Source of the DNA: JAEUJM01 sp964635055
GTDB lineage: Bacteria > Actinomycetota > Acidimicrobiia > Acidimicrobiales > DATDAH01
Direction: 5' to 3'
NCBI GenBank assembly: GCA_964635055.1
Contig: CAZWMT010000020.1
Coordinates: forward strand, 43,156 to 107,155
DNA length: 64,000 bases
In this document: positions 9,706 to 16,709 of the stretch, in pieces
How the letters are laid out: every line of letters begins with the position of its first letter
Numbering within the stretch: position 1 is the stretch's first letter
The notes under the pieces: generated by a model
Seen by the model: the letters and a program-made list of their open reading frames with translations, nothing else
Told to the model about the DNA's origin: nothing
Database searches by the model: none
Made by a program: the position numbers and the translations under genes

Positions 9706-9817
9706 GTCAGGCCCGGCGAGCCAGGGCCGCAGTAGCCACCGACCCGGGCGTCAGGGCCCGGCGAGCGAGGGCCGCCGTAGCCACCGACCCGGGTGTCAGA
9801 GTCCGGCGAGCGAGGGA
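9706..9817. repeat. Tandem repeat of about 45 bases, two copies plus a partial third
   Basis: Copies lie at 9706-9749, 9750-9794 and 9795-9817 (partial). The shared core is GTCAGGGCCCGGCGAGCGAG, followed by a segment ending in CCACCGACCCGGG. The copies differ at a few bases. They fill most of the 230-base gap between aroC (leftward from 9635) and the acyl-CoA dehydrogenase stop at 9866. No gene is visible in the gap. Confidence 0.75.
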
Positions 9818-9865
9818 CGAGCGAGCCCTGATGATGCGATGAGCCGCCAGGCGAAGAGCGAGGTA

Positions 9866-11200
9866 TCAGGCGTTCTTGGGGAGCTCCGCGAAGGGCAGGG
9901 TCTTGTCGTTGTTGGGCTCCTTGGGGAGGCCGAGGACCCGCTCGCCGATGATGTTGCGCTGGATCTGATCGGTGCCGCCGTAGATCGACGGACCTTGGGC
10001 GAAGAGCGCGGTGCCGGTGACCATGGGCAGAAAGGGGTTGCCGGTGGCCTCTTCGATAGCGGAGCCGTCCTGGCCCTCGTAGGCGTGGAGCATCCCGCCG
10101 GCGCCCACGATGCGCAGGCCCACGTCGCGGGTGAGCCGCATCATCTCGCTCATCGAGAGCTTGGCGATGTTGGGGATCCCGGGGATGTCCTTGCCGGCGG
10201 CCTTCGCCGCCTTCAGGCGCAGGCCGTTGAAGCGGCCGAGCTCGCCAAGGGTGTGCAGGCGCACCAGGTCCTGGCGGATGAGCGGGTCGGACACCGTGCC
10301 GTTGCCCTTGGCCAGGTCGGTGAGCAGCTTGGTACCGGCGGCGATGGGGCTGGCGGCGCGCCGACGGCTGCGGCGCTTGGCCTCCTCGCCGTCCGCGCTG
10401 ACGAAGTCACCGGCCCGGCGGGTGAGCTGGCCCATGACGGTGCCCGGGACGGCTGCGCTACCTGCGGCGCTGCCACCACCGGAGCCGAGGGTGGCGCGCT
10501 CGTGCATGAGCGTGGTGTTGGTGACGGCCCAGCCCTTGCCCAGGCCGCCGATGAGGGCGCTGTCGGCCACCCGGGCCTCGCTGAGGAACACCTCGTTGAA
10601 CATGGCGTGGCCGGTCATCTCGCGCAGCGGCCGTACCTCGACGCCCGGCTGGTGCATCTCGATCGCGAAGTAGCTGATGCCCTGGTGCTTGGGCACGTCG
10701 GGGTCCGTGCGGGCGATGAGCATGCCGAGGTCGGCCACCTGGCCGGCCGAGGTCCAGACCTTCTGGCCCTCGACGATCCACTCGTCGCCGTCCCTTGTGG
10801 CCTTGGTGGTGAGGCCGGCGAGGTCGGAGCCCGCACCAGGCTCGCTGAACAGCTGGCACCAGCCCTGCTGGCCGGTGACGATGTCGCGGACGTACTTGTC
10901 GATCTGCTCCTGGGTGCCGTGGGTGGCGATGGTGGGGGCCGCCAGCATCAGGCCCAGGCCGCCCGGGGCACCCAGCGCGCCGTGGCGCGCGATCTCGTCC
11001 TGGACCCGCACCACGTCGTTGCGGGCCAGGCCGCGGCCGTAGGCGTTGACGGGCAGCCCCGGCGCCGACCAGCCGGCCAACCCGAGCCGCTCCCACCACT
11101 CGCCCACGGTGAGGTCGGGATCCCAGTTCTCCTCGAGCCAGGCACCCAGCTCGTCGATCACGTCGGTCGTCGCCGCTTCGTCCTGTGTGGCGTTGGCCAT
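9866..11200 (-). CDS. Acyl-CoA dehydrogenase family protein
   Basis: A flavoprotein predicted to oxidise an acyl-CoA thioester. The start ATG at 11200 is preceded by GGGGGAT. Family motifs in order are CQLFSEPGAGSDLAGLTTKA (FAD and substrate), KVWTSAGQVADLGMLIART, MHERATLGSG, and the C-terminal GPSIYGGTDQIQRNIIGERV. The 444 residues exceed the usual 380, partly through a basic insert near the middle (EEAKRRSRRRAAS). Other family members with this layout act on steroid or branched side chains, but the substrate cannot be read here. It stands alone. Confidence 0.9.
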   Translation of the reverse strand: MANATQDEAATTDVIDELGAWLEENWDPDLTVGEWWERLGLAGWSAPGLPVNAYGRGLARNDVVRVQDEIARHGALGAPGGLGLMLAAPTIATHGTQEQIDKYVRDIVTGQQGWCQLFSEPGAGSDLAGLTTKATRDGDEWIVEGQKVWTSAGQVADLGMLIARTDPDVPKHQGISYFAIEMHQPGVEVRPLREMTGHAMFNEVFLSEARVADSALIGGLGKGWAVTNTTLMHERATLGSGGGSAAGSAAVPGTVMGQLTRRAGDFVSADGEEAKRRSRRRAASPIAAGTKLLTDLAKGNGTVSDPLIRQDLVRLHTLGELGRFNGLRLKAAKAAGKDIPGIPNIAKLSMSEMMRLTRDVGLRIVGAGGMLHAYEGQDGSAIEEATGNPFLPMVTGTALFAQGPSIYGGTDQIQRNIIGERVLGLPKEPNNDKTLPFAELPKNA

Positions 11201-11372
11201 CAGATCCCCCGGGGAGTCGTGGTCCCGCCGGCCTTGGCGGGAGCGCCGCCGATCGTACGGCGGGTGCTCGGCGGGCGACCAGTTCCCGGCCACCCAACCT
11301 CAGCCGATGCGCGAGACGCGATCGTGTGTGCGGGCCGGCACAGCCGGCACGGGCCACCGGCCATGAGCAGGA

Positions 11373-12251
11373 TCAGGACGTCCCCAGGAGCTGCTGGCTG
11401 AACAGCACCGCGATCACGGTGGAGGCCGCCAGGGCCGGGCCGAACGGGAAGGCCGCGTTCTTGCGGCGCACCAGGGCCAGGCCGCCGCCGATCACCACCC
11501 CCAGCACGCACCCGATCATCAGCGCGAACAGGACGAGGGTCACCGCCCGAATGCCGTCGGGGGCGATCCAACCGATGAACAGGCCCATCAACAGGGCCAG
11601 CTTCACGTCGCCGAAGCCCATGCCGGCCGGGTACACGAGATGCGCGAGGAACAACAGGATGAAGTAGGTCGCCGCCCCGATGAGGGCGAACGAGATCGAC
11701 CTGGAGGCGCCCTCGACGAACGACACCACCACGATCAACGGCAGCGACAACGCCAGCGCGGGGAAGACCACCCGGTCGGGGATGCGGTAGCGCTCGATGT
11801 CGATCACCGAGACGACCAGGAGGGCCGAGAAGAGCACCAGGAACGGCACCACGACCCAACTGGCACCCCACCGGATGCCGGCGAGCGCGAACAGCGCCGG
11901 GGTGAGCACCTCCACGGTCAGGCCCACGGCGCGCGCCGACAGCTGCGCCCCTTCGGCCTCGTCATCGGAGTCGTCGGCGCCCTCGTCGTGGGCGCCCTCG
12001 TCGTCGGCGCCCTCGTCGTCGGCGCCCACGTCATCGTCGCCCGCGTCATCAGTGGGCCGGCGGGCGCTGACGACCGACGCGGCCACCTCCGACGGGCTGG
12101 CGCGGAGCCAGAAGAGGAGGGGTGGATGGGCGACCGGGCTGGGCCACGACACCGGCCGCTTGTCGGGCACCTGAGCCACCAGCACGCTCAGGAAGGGGCC
12201 CACCACCAAGCCGGCCAGCACACACCCCACGACCACGGCGACATCCGACAC
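11373..12251 (-). CDS. Prepilin peptidase (A24 family) with acidic repeat insert
   Basis: A membrane aspartic peptidase that cleaves type IV or Tad prepilins. The catalytic segments are VSVIDIERYRIPDR and the GMGFGDVKLALLMG signature, with several hydrophobic segments between and after them (FLVLFSALLVV, FALIGAATYFILLFLAHLV, TLVLFALMIGCVLGVVIGGGLAL). The first cytoplasmic loop, residues about 66-100, is a run of Asp, Glu, Gly and Ala encoded by four 15-base repeats. No cysteine zinc pairs are seen in that loop. The GTG start lies seven bases after TACGGT. No pilin genes are in view. Confidence 0.88.
   Translation of the reverse strand: MSDVAVVVGCVLAGLVVGPFLSVLVAQVPDKRPVSWPSPVAHPPLLFWLRASPSEVAASVVSARRPTDDAGDDDVGADDEGADDEGAHDEGADDSDDEAEGAQLSARAVGLTVEVLTPALFALAGIRWGASWVVVPFLVLFSALLVVSVIDIERYRIPDRVVFPALALSLPLIVVVSFVEGASRSISFALIGAATYFILLFLAHLVYPAGMGFGDVKLALLMGLFIGWIAPDGIRAVTLVLFALMIGCVLGVVIGGGLALVRRKNAAFPFGPALAASTVIAVLFSQQLLGTS
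11971..12030. repeat. Four tandem 15-base repeats inside the prepilin peptidase gene
   Basis: The unit TCGTCGGCGCCCTCG occurs four times with two small changes. On the coding strand it encodes the five-residue unit G-A-D/H-D-E. In-frame length keeps the protein open if copy number changes. Confidence 0.85.
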
Positions 12252-12258
12252 GTCCGGG

Positions 12259-12264
12259 ACCGTA
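12259..12264 (-). promoter_or_regulatory. -10 box of the prepilin peptidase gene (leaderless type)
   Basis: TACGGT on the minus strand ends seven bases before the GTG start at 12251. No Shine-Dalgarno is needed or seen. Confidence 0.45.
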
Positions 12265-12294
12265 CCGGCGACGGGGTTGGAGCCGGTCGACCCG

Positions 12295-13956
12295 TCAGGT
12301 CTGGACCGACGAGAGGAACTTCAACAGCAGACCGCGGTTGATCGGCTCGTCGCCCTCGGACGTCACCTCGGCCAGCGCCGCCTCACGTTCCTCGACCGTC
12401 GACGCCCTGGCTGCGGCGGCCACGGCCCGGGCGGCCTTGGGGCTCAGGTTGGCCAGCTGCCGGGCCACCTCGGCGGCGTCACCCGAATCGTCGGCCTGGC
12501 CGTCGAAGCCCGACGTTCCCGGCGCGAACAGGCCATCGCTGCCGTTGAGACCCGAGGCCGGGGGCACCGACGTCACCACGTCGTTGGCGAACAACGCCGC
12601 CCCCGATGCCGTGGATGCGGGTGCGTCGTACGGCGATCCGTCTGCGCTCGACCCGCCGAAACCGCCGAGGCCCAGGTCGCCGGTGGCGCCCGGTGCGGCG
12701 AACGAGAAGGCCGGGTCCGCGCTGGGATCCGAGGAGAAGCCGTTCTCGAACCCGTTGTCGAAGCCGTTGCCCGCCCCGAAGTCGTCACCGCCGGAGAAGT
12801 CGCCGCCCGACGAGAACTCAGCGGTGGAGAACCCACCCTCCGTCCTGGCGTCGTCGGACGAGAACGCGCCGGGCGCGGCGAACTCCGGCGCCACGTCCTG
12901 CAGCCCGAAGCCGGATGCCATCGCGTCCAACTCGGCGCGGGCGCTCGAGGGGGGGTTGGCGACCGGCGGGTAGGCGGTCTCGGTGTCGTAGCCGCCCTCG
13001 GCCATCACGGCCTCGTCCGCGGTCAGGCCGGCATCGGGGGGCGTCCCGGCATCGGACGCGTATCCACCGTCGGGCGCGTACCCCGCGTCGCTCGCGTAGC
13101 CCGCGTCAGGCGCGTACCCGGCGTCGGTCGCGTACCCCGCGTCGGGCGCGTAGGCCCCGTCGACCGCATACTCCGTTCCCGGAGTGGAGGTGCTGCCAGC
13201 CACGTAGCCGCCATCAGGCGTGTATCCGGTGTCGACCCCTGGAGCAGCCTGATTCGGCTCAGGGTCGGACGGGTAGCCGGCGGAATCGCTCGACCCGGGC
13301 GAGCCGGCATCCGGCGGCGACCAGACGTCCATCGCGACGCCTGCGCTGTCGACCCCGGACGCGGGTTGCCCGTCGTCGGACGGCTCGGCGGCGTGGGTGC
13401 TCGCCACCAGCTCGGTGACGACCACGAGACCGGCCTCGACCAGCTCCTTTGCCCGGCGGCACGCGGCGAACTCGTCGAGATCGAGGGCGTCGGCGATCGA
13501 CGCCACCGACCGGCCGTCGGCGACAGCCACCAAGGCCTTCCAGCGCTTGGCGTCGATGACCACGTCGTCACTCGGGAGCTCTCGTGCGAAGGTCACGCCG
13601 ACCGCCAGCGACGGCACGACCGCTTCGATCTCCTGCCACTCACCGAGCTGGCGCTCGGCGTCGTGGAGCAGCACCTCCACATCCTGAGGTGTGGTGGGGT
13701 CGGCGTTCGACAGGTCGTCGTCGTCGAAGCTGAACGAGCCCTCGGCGAAGCGGAGCAGCTCGAACACCACGGCCACGGTCGAGGCCCCGTCGCGCACGCC
13801 CGTCGCGTCCGCGCCCACGACCTTGCCGCCGTCGATCCACACGCTGCCCGACCCGCGGTCGCCGCTCACGCGCAGGCGCCCGGTCTTGCCCCCCGTGCCC
13901 AGCAGACGGAGAACCTCGGGCAACGCAAACGTCTCGATCGTGCCCTGTAGTGCCAC
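12295..13956 (-). CDS. DUF4388 (PATAN-like) protein with hexapeptide repeats
   Basis: The first ~95 residues match DUF4388: LQGTIETFALPEVLRLLGTG, then TGRLRVSGDRGSGSVWIDGG and GSFSFDDDD. Such domains occur in bacterial signalling and surface-behaviour proteins, but the molecular role is unclear. A second helical segment (about 125-190) resembles a winged helix or sensor arm. It is followed by a long disordered stretch with GYAxDA hexapeptides and Gly/Asp/Phe-rich sequence. A short helical tail (ARQLANLSPKAARAVAAAAR) ends the protein. The GTG start at 13956 has GGAGG eight bases upstream. It sits upstream of the prepilin peptidase in the same direction. Confidence 0.75.
   Translation of the reverse strand: MALQGTIETFALPEVLRLLGTGGKTGRLRVSGDRGSGSVWIDGGKVVGADATGVRDGASTVAVVFELLRFAEGSFSFDDDDLSNADPTTPQDVEVLLHDAERQLGEWQEIEAVVPSLAVGVTFARELPSDDVVIDAKRWKALVAVADGRSVASIADALDLDEFAACRRAKELVEAGLVVVTELVASTHAAEPSDDGQPASGVDSAGVAMDVWSPPDAGSPGSSDSAGYPSDPEPNQAAPGVDTGYTPDGGYVAGSTSTPGTEYAVDGAYAPDAGYATDAGYAPDAGYASDAGYAPDGGYASDAGTPPDAGLTADEAVMAEGGYDTETAYPPVANPPSSARAELDAMASGFGLQDVAPEFAAPGAFSSDDARTEGGFSTAEFSSGGDFSGGDDFGAGNGFDNGFENGFSSDPSADPAFSFAAPGATGDLGLGGFGGSSADGSPYDAPASTASGAALFANDVVTSVPPASGLNGSDGLFAPGTSGFDGQADDSGDAAEVARQLANLSPKAARAVAAAARASTVEEREAALAEVTSEGDEPINRGLLLKFLSSVQT
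13049..13160. repeat. 18-base coding repeats (GYAxDA hexapeptides)
   Basis: About six imperfect 18-base units such as GCGTACCCCGCGTCGGTC follow one another. On the minus strand they encode Gly-Tyr-Ala-x-Asp-Ala repeats within the DUF4388 protein. The unit boundaries given are approximate. Confidence 0.8.
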
Positions 13957-14014
13957 GGAGCAACCTCCAACGACTGATTGACTCCGGTTCCATCGGCACG
14001 GGGGGTGGAAAAGT

Positions 14015-14872
14015 TCAGTTCCCGGGCGAAGACCGTTCGACCAGCCCGGCGACCGCCCCCGCGGTCATCTCGGCGAGGGGCGCGGCCTCGCCGGTCCACC
14101 GCGAGAACGCGTGGGCGGCCTGGTGCACCAGCATGCCGAGGCCGTTGGCCACCGACGCCCCGTTCGCCGCGGCGTGCGCCAGGAGCGGCGTGATCGACGG
14201 GTGGTAGATCAGGTCGACCACCAGCTGGCCGGCCCCGAGGCCGACGCCGGGCAGCGGCGAGGCGTCGCCGGTCATGCCGACCGGCGTGGCGTTGACCACG
14301 AGGTCCGCATCGGCGGCCTCGGCTGCGGTTCCCACCCGCCCCACCGCTCCGGCCAGCGCGGCGGCTGCAGCGGCCGGGCCTGGCGACCGGTTCACCACCA
14401 CCACCTCGGCCGCCCCGGCCCCCGCCAGGGCGAACACAGCCGCTCGGGCGGCGCCGCCGGCACCCACGACCACACACCGGCGGCCGGCGGGGTCGAAGCC
14501 CTCGTCGACCCGAAGCGAGTCGAGCAGGCCCGGTCCATCGGTGTTCTCCCCCACCAGTTCGTCCCCGACCGGCACCACGCAGTTCACCGCACCGAGCACC
14601 TCGGCATCCGAGGACAGCCGGTCGACCGCCCGGGCGGCGCCGTCCTTGTGCGGCATGGTGACCGACAGACCGCCCAGGCCGAGTGCCCGCACCGACTCGA
14701 TCGCCGCCGCGGTGGCGGTGGGCGTCACCTCGAACCCCACGAAGACCCAGTCGAGCCCCAGCGCCGCGAACGCCGCGTTGTGGATCGCGGGCGAGAGTGA
14801 GTGCCGCACCGGCCAGCCGATCACCGCCGCGACCGTCGTGTCGCCACCGGGCCCGGCGGGCCCGCTCAGCAC
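14015..14872 (-). CDS. aroE: Shikimate dehydrogenase
   Basis: It reduces 3-dehydroshikimate with NADPH, supplying the shikimate step absent from the aroC-aroQ run. The substrate site PVRHSLSPAIHNAAF is at residues 21-35 and the catalytic lysine is in VTMPHKDGA (Lys76). NADP is bound by VVVGAGGAARAAVFAL and VVNRSPG, and NATPVGM is present. I chose GTG 14872, which overlaps the mltG stop and gives 285 residues. The frame is open much further upstream, but that is mltG in another frame. Confidence 0.95.
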   Translation of the reverse strand: MLSGPAGPGGDTTVAAVIGWPVRHSLSPAIHNAAFAALGLDWVFVGFEVTPTATAAAIESVRALGLGGLSVTMPHKDGAARAVDRLSSDAEVLGAVNCVVPVGDELVGENTDGPGLLDSLRVDEGFDPAGRRCVVVGAGGAARAAVFALAGAGAAEVVVVNRSPGPAAAAAALAGAVGRVGTAAEAADADLVVNATPVGMTGDASPLPGVGLGAGQLVVDLIYHPSITPLLAHAAANGASVANGLGMLVHQAAHAFSRWTGEAAPLAEMTAGAVAGLVERSSPGN

Positions 14873-16266
14873 AGCCCGAGGTCCTGGCAGCGCCCCTTGG
14901 CCTCGAGGAACTCGTCGTAGCTGTCGGTGAAGAAGTGGTGCCCGTCCTGGCCGGCAAGCACGTAGTAGAGCCACGGTCCGTCCGCCGGGTGCATGGCCGC
15001 CTCCAGCGAGGCTCGCCCCGGGAGGGCGATCGGTGTCGGCGGCAGGCCTGCCACCTCGCGGGTGTTGTACGGCGAGTCGACGGCGAGCTGCGACGCGGTG
15101 AGGGTGCCGTCGGTCGCTCCCCCGACGGCGTACGCGATGCTGGCATCGATGCCGAGCGGGATGCCCTGCTCGAGCCGGTTGTAGATGACGCGGGCCACCT
15201 TGGCCCGGTCCTCGTCGATGCCCGCCTCGCGCTCCACCAGCGACGCCACGATGATCGTCTCGTAGGCGCTGAGCCCGGTGGTGGCCTCGGCATCGTCGTA
15301 CCCGGCCGCGGCGGCCACCTGGTCGAAGCGGTCGATCATGGCCTGCACGATGGTGGTCTCGGTGTCCTCCTCCTCGATCCGGTAGGTGTCGGGGAACAGC
15401 AGGCCCTCGAGGTTCCCCTGGTCGGCGGGTTGATACCTCGAGTGCAGCGCACCGCTGAGCAGCACGGCGCTGATCGAGTCGGAGGTGAAGCGGTCGACGG
15501 CGTCGTCCAGCGCCGTCACCATCGGGCCGGGCACCGGCAGCCCGGCACCGTTCCACACGCTGTAGCCCTCGGGGATCGTGACCTGGTCGTAGGGCGGGGC
15601 CTGTGGGCCGGCGTGGAGCGTTGCCAGCGTGGCGCCCATGGACGCGTGCTCCCGCAGCACGTAGTCACCGGCTTGGATGGGCACGTCGTTGCCGCGGAAC
15701 TTCACGTAGTACTCGAAGATCGTGGCGTTGGTGACGATGCCCTCGTCGGCCAGCAGCCGGGCGATGCCGCTGGTCGAGGTGCCCTCCGGGATCGTGAGCG
15801 CCACTTCGTCGCCGGCGCCGCCCGGGTTGACCTGCTTCATCAACCAGACCGACCCCGCCGCGGCGGCGAGGGCGAACACGACCAGCACGCCGAGCACCAC
15901 GAGGCAGCCGCGCCCGCGACGGCGCTCGTGCACGACCGCGCGCCTGCCACCTGGCTCGCCGGCACCGAGCGAGCCGGCGGCTGATCGACCGGACGGAAGC
16001 GCCGCCTCGCGGTGCGCCGGGCCCGGTGGCAGCGCCGGCTCGGTGTGCGGCCGCCCGGCGGGCAGGGCCGGCTCGTCGTGGGACGGGCCGGCCGGAAGCG
16101 CTGGTTCACTGCGCCGGCCCCGCGTCGGCCCCTCGGCAGGCCCGGATGGGGGCGCCGCGGGTGTCGCCTCCCGCGGCGGGCGCGGTCGGCCCTTCGGGGC
16201 GGTCCGATCCCGGGGAGCGAGGAGCTCGGCGAGGATGTCGCTGCCGTCGTCGGTGGGGTTGCTCAC
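14866..16266 (-). CDS. mltG: Endolytic peptidoglycan transglycosylase MltG
   Basis: It cuts nascent glycan strands at the membrane. The 466-residue product starts at GTG 16266 in a GTGA overlap with ruvX. Residues 1-120 are a cytoplasmic proline/alanine-rich region with a repeated EPALPAG unit. One membrane segment follows (about 121-143, LVVLGVLVVFALAAAAGSVW). The periplasmic YceG domain carries IIVASLVEREAG with the catalytic glutamate and KVARVIYNRLEQGIPLGIDA. Sequences like SPYNTREVAGLPPTPI are standard. The long N-terminal extension is typical of actinobacterial MltG. Confidence 0.94.
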   Translation of the reverse strand: MSNPTDDGSDILAELLAPRDRTAPKGRPRPPREATPAAPPSGPAEGPTRGRRSEPALPAGPSHDEPALPAGRPHTEPALPPGPAHREAALPSGRSAAGSLGAGEPGGRRAVVHERRRGRGCLVVLGVLVVFALAAAAGSVWLMKQVNPGGAGDEVALTIPEGTSTSGIARLLADEGIVTNATIFEYYVKFRGNDVPIQAGDYVLREHASMGATLATLHAGPQAPPYDQVTIPEGYSVWNGAGLPVPGPMVTALDDAVDRFTSDSISAVLLSGALHSRYQPADQGNLEGLLFPDTYRIEEEDTETTIVQAMIDRFDQVAAAAGYDDAEATTGLSAYETIIVASLVEREAGIDEDRAKVARVIYNRLEQGIPLGIDASIAYAVGGATDGTLTASQLAVDSPYNTREVAGLPPTPIALPGRASLEAAMHPADGPWLYYVLAGQDGHHFFTDSYDEFLEAKGRCQDLGLC

Positions 16267-16709
16267 TGGTGGTCCTGGGATCGGCGGTCGAGCCATGCCT
16301 GCAAGAGGACCGCCGCGGCGACCATGTCGATCACCTTGCGACGGTCCGGGCCACGCACGTTCTGCTCGGTGAGGGTGCGTTCGGCGGACACGGTCGTGAA
16401 CCGCTCATCGTAGGTCTCGACGGGCAGGCCCGTGACCTCGGCCAGTCGCTCGGCCTCGCGTCGGGCCCCGATCGCGGCAGGGCCGTCCGAGCCGTCGAGC
16501 GACAGGGGCAGGCCCACCACCAGCAGGGTCGCCTCCCACTCGGCGGCGACCGCGGCGATCGCTCGCCGGTCGCGCGCGTCGTCGCCGCTGCGCTGGATGA
16601 CCTGATCGGGCGAGGCCACCACCCGGTCGGGGTCGCTGACCGCGACGCCGATGCGCCGCGAGCCCAGGTCGATGCCGAGGACGCGTCCCGGAGACGAGGG
16701 TCGGGTCAA
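16263..16709 (-). CDS. ruvX: RuvX/YqgF Holliday junction resolvase-like protein
   Basis: A 148-residue RNase H-fold protein of the YqgF family, linked to pre-16S rRNA processing and anti-termination. GRVLGIDLGSRRIGVAVSDP at the start contains the first catalytic aspartate (Asp14). LLVVGLPLSLDG, PVETYDERFTTVSAE and the last acidic residue in KVIDMVAAAVLLQ complete the site. It overlaps alaS and mltG by four bases each. Confidence 0.95.
   Translation of the reverse strand: MTRPSSPGRVLGIDLGSRRIGVAVSDPDRVVASPDQVIQRSGDDARDRRAIAAVAAEWEATLLVVGLPLSLDGSDGPAAIGARREAERLAEVTGLPVETYDERFTTVSAERTLTEQNVRGPDRRKVIDMVAAAVLLQAWLDRRSQDHQ

Noticed and set aside
11334..11348. GCCGGC-ACA-GCCGGC hairpin as terminator after the prepilin peptidase gene.
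   Set aside because: Only six base pairs, no U-run, and such palindromes are common by chance at this GC content.
13049..13160. CRISPR-like regular short repeats.
   Set aside because: The 18-base units are contiguous, without spacers, and encode in-frame hexapeptides.
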